From the NCBI GenBank assembly GCA_026001245.1, contig BNZR01000016.1, positions 1 through 23,302 of the forward strand: a DNA stretch of 23,302 nt, read 5' to 3'. Below the pieces are notes generated by a model. It worked only from the letters and a program-made list of their open reading frames with translations, was not told where the DNA came from and searched no databases. Both the position numbers and the translations under genes were made by a program. The stretch is from Clostridia bacterium. GTDB lineage: Bacteria; Bacillota_A; Clostridia; Oscillospirales; UBA929. Shown piece by piece: positions 1 through 5,814 of the stretch (the stretch's first letter is position 1; every line of letters starts with the position of its first letter).

Positions 1-101
1 TGCACAAACGGATACGCACCATCGGTAATCTGCTCAAAAATGCCCCTATCTACAACGTATCGCTTCGAGTGAACTCCGTTTTCAAATTTTACATGCTTCA
101 T
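1..101 (-). CDS. Hypothetical protein, N-terminal part only
   Basis: This reading frame starts at ATG (complement of 99-101) and runs off the left edge of the window still open, so only about 33 residues are visible, beginning MKHVKFENGVHSKRY. A GGTGAG-like ribosome binding site lies just upstream. It begins 10 nt after the stop of the preceding minus-strand gene and is probably co-transcribed with it. The visible residues are charged, with no membrane segment or recognisable motif. The family is not recognised. Confidence 0.6.
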   Translation of the reverse strand, partial: MKHVKFENGVHSKRYVVDRGIFEQITDGAYPFV

Positions 102-111
102 AACTCACCGC

Positions 112-393
112 CTATGTTGAATCAGATATACTCCAAACTTCGATATTATCTATGCGTCCATCGTATCTCTTGCTTGCCGTACGGCACCACTCTACGGGTA
201 GTTTCGGCAAATCACCGTTCATAATCGCGAAAGCCACACAATCCAGCACAGTGGACAAGCCTATCGAAAATTCATTGCCCTTGCTGTCTCGAAAGGCGAA
301 AAGTACAGTTTCATTGCAATTATCGCACGTCGCATATTCCGCGCTGTAAACGTCCGCGCTGTTTGCTAGAATTTTATCGTGGTTGATGTCCAT
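112..393 (-). CDS. Small hypothetical protein with a CxxC pair
   Basis: The protein has 93 residues. The frame stays open for 24 codons upstream, but ATG at 393 is the start because AGGAGG lies 6 nt before it. Residues about 23-26 form a CDNC pair that could bind metal, followed by a hydrophobic stretch (VLDCVAFAIMNG). With only one CxxC, a complete zinc ribbon is not evident. The gene has its own consensus promoter at 406-434 and sits behind a hairpin terminator, so it is a separate transcription unit that probably includes the partial gene to its left. The family is not recognised. Confidence 0.7.
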   Translation of the reverse strand: MDINHDKILANSADVYSAEYATCDNCNETVLFAFRDSKGNEFSIGLSTVLDCVAFAIMNGDLPKLPVEWCRTASKRYDGRIDNIEVWSISDST

Positions 394-405
394 GTCCTGC
401 CTCCT

Positions 406-434
406 ATTATATGTGTTGGTATGTGGTTTGTCAA
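406..434 (-). promoter_or_regulatory. Consensus sigma-A promoter for the 93-aa gene
   Basis: On the minus strand TTGACA (429-434) is separated by exactly 17 nt from TATAAT (406-411). The AGGAGG ribosome binding site starts immediately after TATAAT. A transcript starting about 7 nt downstream of the -10 box would therefore begin after the ribosome binding site and be nearly leaderless. Confidence 0.85.
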
Positions 435-448
435 GTGGGGGAGTTGCA

Positions 449-477
449 AAAAGGCATGACTGCAAGTCATGCCTTTT
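449..477 (-). terminator. Rho-independent terminator, possibly bidirectional
   Basis: A perfect 13-bp stem (449-461 with 465-477) closes on a 3-nt loop. On the minus strand the stem is followed by a run of T, and on the plus strand by TTTTG. It separates the Rpn-family nuclease gene from the promoter at 406-434. Confidence 0.85.
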
Positions 478-491
478 GTCGCGCTGTATGC

Positions 492-611
492 AGTTTCGGC
501 AAACTTTGCCGAGATTCTTTAGACGTTGCGGATTATCGGGTGTTTAGCGCAAATCACGAGTTTATATCGCTATGAACATTGCGAATAACCCGCAAAACAC
601 CGTTTTCATTT
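492..611 (-). repeat. 120-nt palindromic intergenic element, copy R1
   Basis: The plus-strand edge is AGTTTCGGCAAACTTTGCCG, a 6-bp hairpin with a 3-nt loop. Then come GACGTTGCGGATTATC, a variable centre, and AACATTGCGAATAACCCGC. The arms TTGCGGATTATC and GAATAACCCGCAA pair, with a few extra bases on one side, so the whole can fold into a bulged hairpin. It starts 3 nt beyond the stop codon of the Rpn-family gene. Five other copies of 120-121 nt occur in the window in the same orientation. Confidence 0.85.
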
Positions 612-613
612 CT

Positions 614-1627
614 TCATTCCAGCGTCATGCCGGCGGGCTTATCCGGCGGCGTGGGCGGGCGTTCAGCTTCAAACCGTGTGTTCACGGCGGCCTTGATTGC
701 GGCGTAGTCACCTTTCCCAAGCTTCATCGTTTTAGCCATGTTGAGCATTTGGAAATCCGTCAAGCCATTGAGCTTCATGGCATAGAACGCTTCAATGTGT
801 CCATCAAGCTTCCCCTCAAGCTTCCCCTCAAGCTTCGCGTCACGCAGTCGTTGACGTTCGTCCTTTTGGCGTTGCCGTTCGTCCATCTGACCGACTCGCC
901 AATTGTGATATGAGTAGCGGACATCTTTGTCAGCAGACACAATGTCGTATCTGCTCATAAATTCTTGCAAGCCAACGTCCATTTCTGATACCTCCTTTGC
1001 AAATTCCGGGTCTTTATAGCCCATCGTCAAAGCGTACAGCCACCGCGCCAGCTCGCCGTCCTCCGGCGATGGACGACCACCGTCCAGCTTCGCCAGGAAT
1101 TTCGGCAACTCAATATCATGCATTTTGAAGTTCTCAGCCGCAATTTCGTATGGCTCATCTGTGTACATAACCGCCGCTCGATGATGGTAGCCCGCGTGAT
1201 TCGGTCTGATGTTGTCGCCGAGAATATTCACCATTGTTACGGCCGGTAACTCGTCATACGACGCGCCTTTCGGCGTTTCATTTTGTATGATGTTGCCGAA
1301 GTTGAACAAACTGCGGTCGTTCATCGTTTTGACATTGCTGAGTTGCACCTCCGTGCTGATGAAGTCGCCGTTCTCGTCCTTGGCCAACACGTCTACGCGA
1401 CAGCCGCGCATATAAGCTCCGGCAAGTTCCGTGGTCTGGCTACGCATTTGCACGACTGATTCAATCAGCGGCTGACCGCTGTCCGCGTATATCGCGTTAA
1501 TCAAGCCGCGCATGGCAATTCCGGCGTGTTGCTCGTTCTCGAAAATCTTGGAGAACAGCACATCGCTAAGCGGCCACGGGTGTTCTTCGTCTGCCTCGAC
1601 CAGCAGGGCGTGTATCCTATCGTTCAT
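614..1627 (-). CDS. Rpn/PD-(D/E)XK family nuclease (transposase-like)
   Basis: The 337-residue protein matches the Rpn group (PDDEXK_2, often labelled PD-(D/E)XK nuclease family transposase). The N-terminal FSKIFENEQHAGIAM region fits this family. The nuclease core has RVDVLAKDENG followed by STEVQLSN, giving the D...ExQ active-site pattern. Members are DNA endonucleases linked to RecA-independent recombination. Residues about 265-276 are a KLEG/KLDG linker encoded by 12-nt tandem repeats. Residues about 275-318 are a helical module (FYAMK, AKTMKL, IKAAV) found twice more in the protein at 8615-9430, and both proteins end in a G-x-TLE-type tail. ATG at 1627 has GGAG 8-9 nt upstream. TATAAT lies at 1646-1651, with TTGACA only 7 nt from it, so the promoter geometry is abnormal. 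Element R1 follows the stop. Confidence 0.85.
   Translation of the reverse strand: MNDRIHALLVEADEEHPWPLSDVLFSKIFENEQHAGIAMRGLINAIYADSGQPLIESVVQMRSQTTELAGAYMRGCRVDVLAKDENGDFISTEVQLSNVKTMNDRSLFNFGNIIQNETPKGASYDELPAVTMVNILGDNIRPNHAGYHHRAAVMYTDEPYEIAAENFKMHDIELPKFLAKLDGGRPSPEDGELARWLYALTMGYKDPEFAKEVSEMDVGLQEFMSRYDIVSADKDVRYSYHNWRVGQMDERQRQKDERQRLRDAKLEGKLEGKLDGHIEAFYAMKLNGLTDFQMLNMAKTMKLGKGDYAAIKAAVNTRFEAERPPTPPDKPAGMTLE
804..835. repeat. 12-nt tandem repeat inside the Rpn gene
   Basis: The unit tcaagcttcccc is repeated in tandem with a partial third copy. On the minus strand it encodes the KLEG-KLEG-KLDG linker between the nuclease body and the C-terminal module. Unit-number change would alter linker length by 4 residues without breaking the frame. 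Confidence 0.75.
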
Positions 1628-1714
1628 AAGTCACTCTCCATTTATATTATATCACGTCTGTCAAGAGGGCATAGAGAAATCTGGCGGGTTGTTTTTGCCA
1701 TTTTGAGCATGTGC

Positions 1715-2308
1715 CTATATGATGTTTTTGCCTACAACTTTATATGGTAGCCATCCGGGTTGTCCTGATAGGGCATACTCGTATTTTTGTTTCTGCGAAT
1801 GGAACGTGAATATGTCAATTTTATCGCCTAATTCCATCAAAAGAGACACCTTTTGTTTTGCGCAAATATCAGAATATATCCAATTGATCAAAGAAATGTC
1901 ACGTCCGCCTGCTGACGCTATAATATGATAGCCGCTATCAGACTTGTTGTTGATAGAGATAAACACCCAGCGCTTGCCCTCAATGGAAAATTCTTCACAG
2001 TTAATTTTGCTGAATATTGCTGTCTTGCTGTTGTTCGCTGGTCTTCCCATCGTTGGCAATGTCTCATCGTCAATAATATCGCTTCGAGTGTCTATGCTCA
2101 CCTTGAAACAGTCTTGATAGTTTCTGAACTCTGTATTAAGGCTTTGTACGTCCTCGTCAGAGCGAAGCAAACGGTAATAAAGCTCTGGAGCTTCGGCTTT
2201 CAATTGCGTGAAGTAATGGATCACCAACCTAATCGCCAAGCTGATTGCCACGCCTATAACGGTTATCATGCCCACGCAAATAAAAGCTTCAATAAATATT
2301 TCCAACAT
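1715..2308 (-). CDS. Hypothetical single-pass membrane protein
   Basis: The 197-residue protein starts at ATG 2308 behind AGGAGG. One strong membrane segment lies near the N-terminus (about residues 7-32), followed by HYFTQLKAEAPELYYR and a soluble domain of about 150 residues. That domain contains alternating hydrophobic stretches such as RWVFISINN and YHIIASAGG. Its leader (TGATGTTAGGAGGCTGAAATATG) nearly matches that of the neighbouring gene at 2429-2869, and both proteins start with a membrane helix. Element R2 lies immediately upstream. No family is recognised; the layout suggests a membrane-anchored accessory protein. Confidence 0.7.
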   Translation of the reverse strand: MLEIFIEAFICVGMITVIGVAISLAIRLVIHYFTQLKAEAPELYYRLLRSDEDVQSLNTEFRNYQDCFKVSIDTRSDIIDDETLPTMGRPANNSKTAIFSKINCEEFSIEGKRWVFISINNKSDSGYHIIASAGGRDISLINWIYSDICAKQKVSLLMELGDKIDIFTFHSQKQKYEYALSGQPGWLPYKVVGKNII

Positions 2309-2327
2309 ATTTCAGCCTCCTAACATC

Positions 2328-2448
2328 AGTTTCGGCAATCTTTGCCTAAAGTTTGAAAACGTTGCGATTTTCTCTGAACTCAATACAAATAACAGACTTA
2401 GTTCGCTTAAAACATTGCGAATAACCCTTTAAACGCCATTTTCGTTTT
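2328..2448 (-). repeat. Palindromic intergenic element, copy R2
   Basis: It has the same edges as the other copies: AGTTTCGGCAATCTTTGCC at the left, ACGTTGCGATTTTC inside it, and AACATTGCGAATAACCC at the right. GATTTTCTCTGAACT pairs with AGTTCGCTTAAAAC. The right edge overlaps the last codons and the TAA of the 2429-2869 gene, so this copy supplies the C-terminal residues of that protein. Confidence 0.8.
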
Positions 2449-2869
2449 CCCTATCCATCTCAAGTTTTAATCGCTCATTTTCACGGATCAACTCCGCATT
2501 GCGCTCATAAACAATCTTCCATTCAGCGCATAGCGCGGTATTTGCGTCCAAAAAAGCCGTGAAATACCTACCCAACTCTCTGCATTCAAGCCGCTCCTCA
2601 ATTGAGGAAATTATCGTGAGTATGTTTTGCATTTGCGCCGAAAGATTTGGAGCATCTGATTCAAGAGATATGCCAGTCGCTCTAACAAGCAGTTGCTGTA
2701 TATGCTCGTGTTGCCGGGTTAGGCTGTCGGTGGCAGTCGACACTCCAATGGCTGTTTCTAATCTATTCAAGGGTTTATACTGTTCTTTATCTTTTCTGTC
2801 TGTTAAGTGATTGACCATCAAGCCGATCGCCCCGCCAGAGATCATTCCAACAACGAAGTTAAGCAACAT
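2429..2869 (-). CDS. Hypothetical protein with N-terminal membrane helix and coiled coil
   Basis: The 146-residue protein starts at ATG 2869 behind TTAGGAGG. A short glycine-rich hydrophobic segment (residues about 3-18) could be a membrane anchor. It is followed by a basic DRKDKEQYK stretch and then mostly helical sequence. The end (about 115-144, rich in E, R and K) looks like coiled coil. The last codons lie inside repeat R2. It resembles small anchored phage or mobile-element proteins in layout only; no family is recognised. Confidence 0.65.
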   Translation of the reverse strand: MLLNFVVGMISGGAIGLMVNHLTDRKDKEQYKPLNRLETAIGVSTATDSLTRQHEHIQQLLVRATGISLESDAPNLSAQMQNILTIISSIEERLECRELGRYFTAFLDANTALCAEWKIVYERNAELIRENERLKLEMDRENENGV

Positions 2870-2888
2870 ATTTTTAGCCTCCTAACAT

Positions 2889-3008
2889 CAATTACGGCAA
2901 TCTTTGCCGGAAATCTGTAGACGTTGCGATTTCTAGGTGTTTCACACTGTAATGCTCAAGTTATTAACACAAAACATTTAGAATATCGGCAAACGTCACT
3001 TTCGTCTT
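2889..3008 (-). repeat. Palindromic intergenic element, copy R3
   Basis: This copy has the best symmetry. GACGTTGCGATTTCTAGGTG near the left edge pairs with the sequence ending ATCGGCAAACGTC at the right, with a few unpaired bases on one side. The end hairpin CGGCAATCTTTGCCG is present. It lies directly upstream of the 2429-2869 gene. Its other side abuts a GC-rich structured stretch rather than a gene. Confidence 0.8.
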
Positions 3009-3240
3009 TGCTGTGCCGACCGCGAGGGCGGCTCTTTACACCCCATAAGAGGCGGCAGGGTTTACCCTGCCTGCCAGCCCGAACCGCTTCAGCGGTTCGG
3101 TGCGGTCGTTGTGGGTGTCTAAGCCCCACACTCAACCAAAAACTTAACTCACAACAGTTGAAAAAACCTGTGGTTTCTAGCACTTTAAGGCTCGTCGCCC
3201 TGTTCCCTAATAAGACCTAGTGAAGCACTTAGTAGGAACT
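3009..3240 (-). ncRNA. Candidate structured RNA, GC-rich and non-coding
   Basis: This stretch of about 230 nt lies between the terminator of the 3302-4075 gene and element R3. It contains a perfect 8-bp hairpin (GGCAGGGT / ACCCTGCC, about 3053-3070), another (GAACCGCT / AGCGGTTC, about 3081-3098), and GTGGG/CCCAC around 3111-3128. Two longer pairings cross each other: GACCGC with GCGGTC, and ACACCC with GGGTGT. That is what a pseudoknot would look like. It is much more GC-rich than its flanks. A minus-strand frame is open through most of it, but it has no ribosome binding site and a composition set by the hairpins. The strand is a guess from the neighbouring genes. It could also be a decayed insertion-sequence end. 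Confidence 0.4.
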
Positions 3241-3287
3241 CGGAAAAGAGCAAATTAAATGTAAAAACAGTAGAAAAAACGTAAAAA

Positions 3288-3316
3288 CAACGTCCCGCGC
3301 TTTACGAGGGACGTTG
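3288..3316 (-). terminator. Rho-independent terminator overlapping a stop codon
   Basis: CAACGTCCC (3288-3296) pairs with GGGACGTTG (3308-3316). The minus-strand side continues into TTTTTACGTTTTTT. The stem includes the last codons and TAA of the 3302-4075 gene. Confidence 0.8.
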
Positions 3317-4075
3317 CGTGATAAGGTATATCTGTCGTTTTGACTGTATCGAACAATGCTTGCCGTCCCACTTGCCGAAAACGGCGATATAAGCGTGGCC
3401 GCAAGAATCTTTTATCGGATTGAGTTTTCGGCAGAAATCGCGCATTAAGCCGCGTCCTGCCTCGTTGTCCTCAAATCCAAGCCGTATACGCTCGACTTCC
3501 TCGTCATGCGGAAACCAGCACCAAATCAGTAACTCGCCCGTTACTTTGTCGCGATTCTTCCAATTACAATTAGAGAAGCCCAACACGTCAAGTCTGATTT
3601 GATTACGCGAATTATCGTGTTTGTCTTGATTGCGTTTATGCTTGTAGAATTGCCAAATATGAGAGCCGCTCACGATAGTTTCATCGTCATTATCGCGGCA
3701 AAACAGATACAATTGCCGCGCTGATGTAATCCCGGATTCCGTCCCGTGGTTTGATTGCTTAGGCTGTTTCTTATTACTTGCGCTGTATGTTTCCGATGTG
3801 CGAAGCAGGTCAGCCAGAAGCTTATCCGGCGAAAAGCCGCTTGCGTTTACCGTCGCCGCTGACGGTGCTGAGTTTGCGTATTCGCAATTCACACGATGTG
3901 GATGTGACGGAGAAGCCGAAAAATACGGAGCGGTTGACCCGTAAAGATTTTTTAGGCGCAGTTTACAGTTACACTGACTGTTAGGACAATATAGCTGTTT
4001 GGGGTGAACTCTCCAGCTTTCGTACCTGTCAGCATAATAGCTTTTTCCGTTTTCATCAACCGCTACATTTGACAT
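3302..4075 (-). CDS. Hypothetical protein with CoiA-like zinc-binding N-terminus
   Basis: The 257-residue protein starts at ATG 4075 with GGAGG 8 nt upstream. Residues about 29-65 contain CPNSQC, a further C, and then HPHRVNC. This Cys/His pattern and its surroundings (APYFSASPSHPH) resemble the N-terminal zinc-binding part of CoiA-like proteins, whose spacing is C..C...H..C. The rest has no motif I recognise; a WCWFPHDEE segment and many charged residues suggest a soluble enzyme or DNA-binding protein. It follows the 4106-4585 gene by 30 nt and shares its promoter. A terminator overlaps its stop. CoiA resemblance is weak and by eye only. Confidence 0.65.
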   Translation of the reverse strand: MSNVAVDENGKSYYADRYESWRVHPKQLYCPNSQCNCKLRLKNLYGSTAPYFSASPSHPHRVNCEYANSAPSAATVNASGFSPDKLLADLLRTSETYSASNKKQPKQSNHGTESGITSARQLYLFCRDNDDETIVSGSHIWQFYKHKRNQDKHDNSRNQIRLDVLGFSNCNWKNRDKVTGELLIWCWFPHDEEVERIRLGFEDNEAGRGLMRDFCRKLNPIKDSCGHAYIAVFGKWDGKHCSIQSKRQIYLITQRPS

Positions 4076-4105
4076 TCCACATACCTCCGTGATTCATCTA
4101 ACAAA

Positions 4106-4585
4106 TCAACCCGGATAACCGTCACCGGGTTTCGCGTTCCAAAACACATCATGGTCGTACAGCTTACTACGGCGATTTTCAATCGGGTCGTTCCATATCG
4201 CGTGGTCGTAGGCGTTAAGCAAGATATACAAGTCCCAAACCGCTCTGTATAAGTCTTGATACGATAGCTCCAGCTTCGGCTTTATCCCATGCGTTACGCT
4301 GATGTAATGCTTGACTTCTTGATAAATTTCATCATATACCAACCCCAACTTAATAACCGAGAGCCAAAGCGCGGCTACGGCGGTTCTGAAATAATCGTAG
4401 ACAAGCTGACCGCCGTCAAAGGGACGTTTGCTCATTGGAATAGAGATGTATTCCAAGAAGATGTTAGCTTGCTCTTGCAAAACCTTAACTGCGCCCTCTT
4501 GCTCGGCAGTTAGTGCCGTCATGTGCTGATAGTCCTTAAATTCGCTCGGATCGGGTTTTTGTCTAAGCGTTATCTGAGTTGCCAT
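4106..4585 (-). CDS. Hypothetical protein
   Basis: The 159-residue soluble protein starts at ATG 4585 behind GGGAG. It is rich in aromatic residues and probably mostly helical, with YDYFRTAVAALWLSVIKLGL as the most hydrophobic helix and a C-terminal part rich in Y, W and N. No membrane protein or enzyme motif is apparent. It is the first gene of a two-gene unit with 3302-4075, driven by the promoter at 4598-4626. The family is not recognised. Confidence 0.65.
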   Translation of the reverse strand: MATQITLRQKPDPSEFKDYQHMTALTAEQEGAVKVLQEQANIFLEYISIPMSKRPFDGGQLVYDYFRTAVAALWLSVIKLGLVYDEIYQEVKHYISVTHGIKPKLELSYQDLYRAVWDLYILLNAYDHAIWNDPIENRRSKLYDHDVFWNAKPGDGYPG

Positions 4586-4597
4586 ATCGTCACTCCC

Positions 4598-4626
4598 AAT
4601 ATATCAAATTTAGCCTGCTTTGTCAA
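4598..4626 (-). promoter_or_regulatory. Consensus promoter for the 4106-4585 / 3302-4075 unit
   Basis: Minus-strand TTGACA (4621-4626), a 17-nt spacer and TATATT (4598-4603). The ribosome binding site GGGAG begins directly after the -10 box, as in the 406-434 promoter, so initiation about 7 nt downstream would give an almost leaderless mRNA. Confidence 0.8.
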
Positions 4627-4630
4627 GGCT

Positions 4631-5365
4631 CTATTCAAAACCGCAATAATTATAGGCATGTTCTATTGAAAAACTACTAAACTTCGGCAACTTAGTCCTC
4701 GTGCGAATCGTCTTGTACAAGTTCTCATACAACACACCCCTCGCGCTATCCTCGACGACGGAGAGAAAGACAAGCGGCAACGCTTTTGAGCGTATCAATG
4801 GCATGTAGCGGTCGAGCCACATCATCAGCTGTTTCAACGGGTCGCCCGTCGGGCGATCCACGAACACCACGCACACACCGCCCTTCGGAGCGAATGGCTG
4901 AAACGTCAAAATCGGCTCTTCAATTTGAACAATTGTAGTACTTTTATTGACTTTACTCGGCAAAAGTGTGTTATTCACGCCGCGCTGATTGAAATACGCT
5001 ATGCGTCCCGCCGTATCAGACAGCGGCTTGTACTCCGAAAATGGCGCGTTGGCGAACAAAAAGTGCGACCGAAGCAGGTATCTACGCATGGTATCCGGCT
5101 GGTGATTTCGGCGCATATGCGAGTTCGGACAACCGCAGAATTTGCAAGCAACAGACGTAACTTGATACACGCGTTGCTCTTTGTACGGAACGTAAGCCGC
5201 CTGCCGCAAATATCCTGAATCCGCAAGACTGCTCAACAGCTTTTTGATGTATCTATCGCTTAAATCCGGGCGGTGCAATTCCACCATTCCACGCGCAACG
5301 TAGCCGCCATACGCGGCGGTCGCTTGGATTAAGTCGCGCTGGGTAGCGGTTAACGGCTCTGACAT
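4631..5365 (-). CDS. Winged-helix protein, replication-relaxation-like
   Basis: The 244-residue protein is taken to start at ATG 5365 (AAAAGGAG about 11 nt upstream). The longer frame up to 5455 would overlap the neighbouring membrane protein gene. Residues about 5-75 look like a winged helix: TATQRDLIQATAAYGGYV, then LLSSLADSGYLRQ and a YQVT wing. A CKFCGC...H cluster at about 74-90 could bind zinc. The C-terminal half has alternating strands and helices (VCVVFVDR, LPLVFLSVVE) as in Replic_Relax/MobC-type proteins, which assist conjugative relaxases. It lies downstream of the large 5805-7796 protein, which has the same kind of repeated winged helices. The family call is inferred. Confidence 0.6.
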   Translation of the reverse strand: MSEPLTATQRDLIQATAAYGGYVARGMVELHRPDLSDRYIKKLLSSLADSGYLRQAAYVPYKEQRVYQVTSVACKFCGCPNSHMRRNHQPDTMRRYLLRSHFLFANAPFSEYKPLSDTAGRIAYFNQRGVNNTLLPSKVNKSTTIVQIEEPILTFQPFAPKGGVCVVFVDRPTGDPLKQLMMWLDRYMPLIRSKALPLVFLSVVEDSARGVLYENLYKTIRTRTKLPKFSSFSIEHAYNYCGFE

Positions 5366-5382
5366 GTCGTGCCACGCTCCTT

Positions 5383-5814
5383 TTAGTTGTTTGAGATTAT
5401 GTAGATTTTCAACCATATTATCAATGCATTTAGCAGTAACACTGAAAACCCGCAACTGAATGATTTAACCATAGCAAGCAAACATATGTTTGCAAACGTA
5501 ATCGCAATTATAGCAAACTCCTTGTTGTTGGTTTTCATCGGCGTTTTCAGCCAGTCAATCACAGCTTGACGCATTAAAAAAACATAAGCAACTCGCAACG
5601 CAATTGCTATCAATACTATAGCAATACTATCAACCCACAGCCTGTAACCCCATAGTATATAGTTGCTTCTATAAACATCAAACGCAATAGTAACCCCGCC
5701 TTGAATTATCCACATCGCAAAAACCAGCCAGCCGCGCCATATCGTAAATATATTCCGGCTCATATCTCGCTCGAAAATATGCCGCACAAACTTCAACACA
5801 ACGCTCAACTCCAT
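5383..5814 (-). CDS. Hypothetical polytopic membrane protein
   Basis: The 143-residue protein has four hydrophobic segments, at about residues 28-48, 59-81, 100-117 and 122-139, with basic residues between them. Its ATG at 5814 lies inside the end of the upstream gene (10-nt overlap with the stop at 5805-5807), which suggests translational coupling. A later ATG at 5763 is preceded by GAGCGAG and could be the true start. It ends just before the ribosome binding site of the 4631-5365 gene, so three genes form one unit. No family is recognised. Confidence 0.65.
   Translation of the reverse strand: MELSVVLKFVRHIFERDMSRNIFTIWRGWLVFAMWIIQGGVTIAFDVYRSNYILWGYRLWVDSIAIVLIAIALRVAYVFLMRQAVIDWLKTPMKTNNKEFAIIAITFANICLLAMVKSFSCGFSVLLLNALIIWLKIYIISNN

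Noticed and set aside
1646..1664. Promoter TTGACA...TATAAT before the Rpn gene
   Set aside because: The boxes are only 7 nt apart, too close for a sigma-A promoter, and no suitable alternative -35 box was found.
2956..3183. 75-residue minus-strand frame over the GC-rich region
   Set aside because: It lacks a ribosome binding site, its content follows hairpin arms, and it runs into element R3. A decayed coding end remains possible but is not supported.
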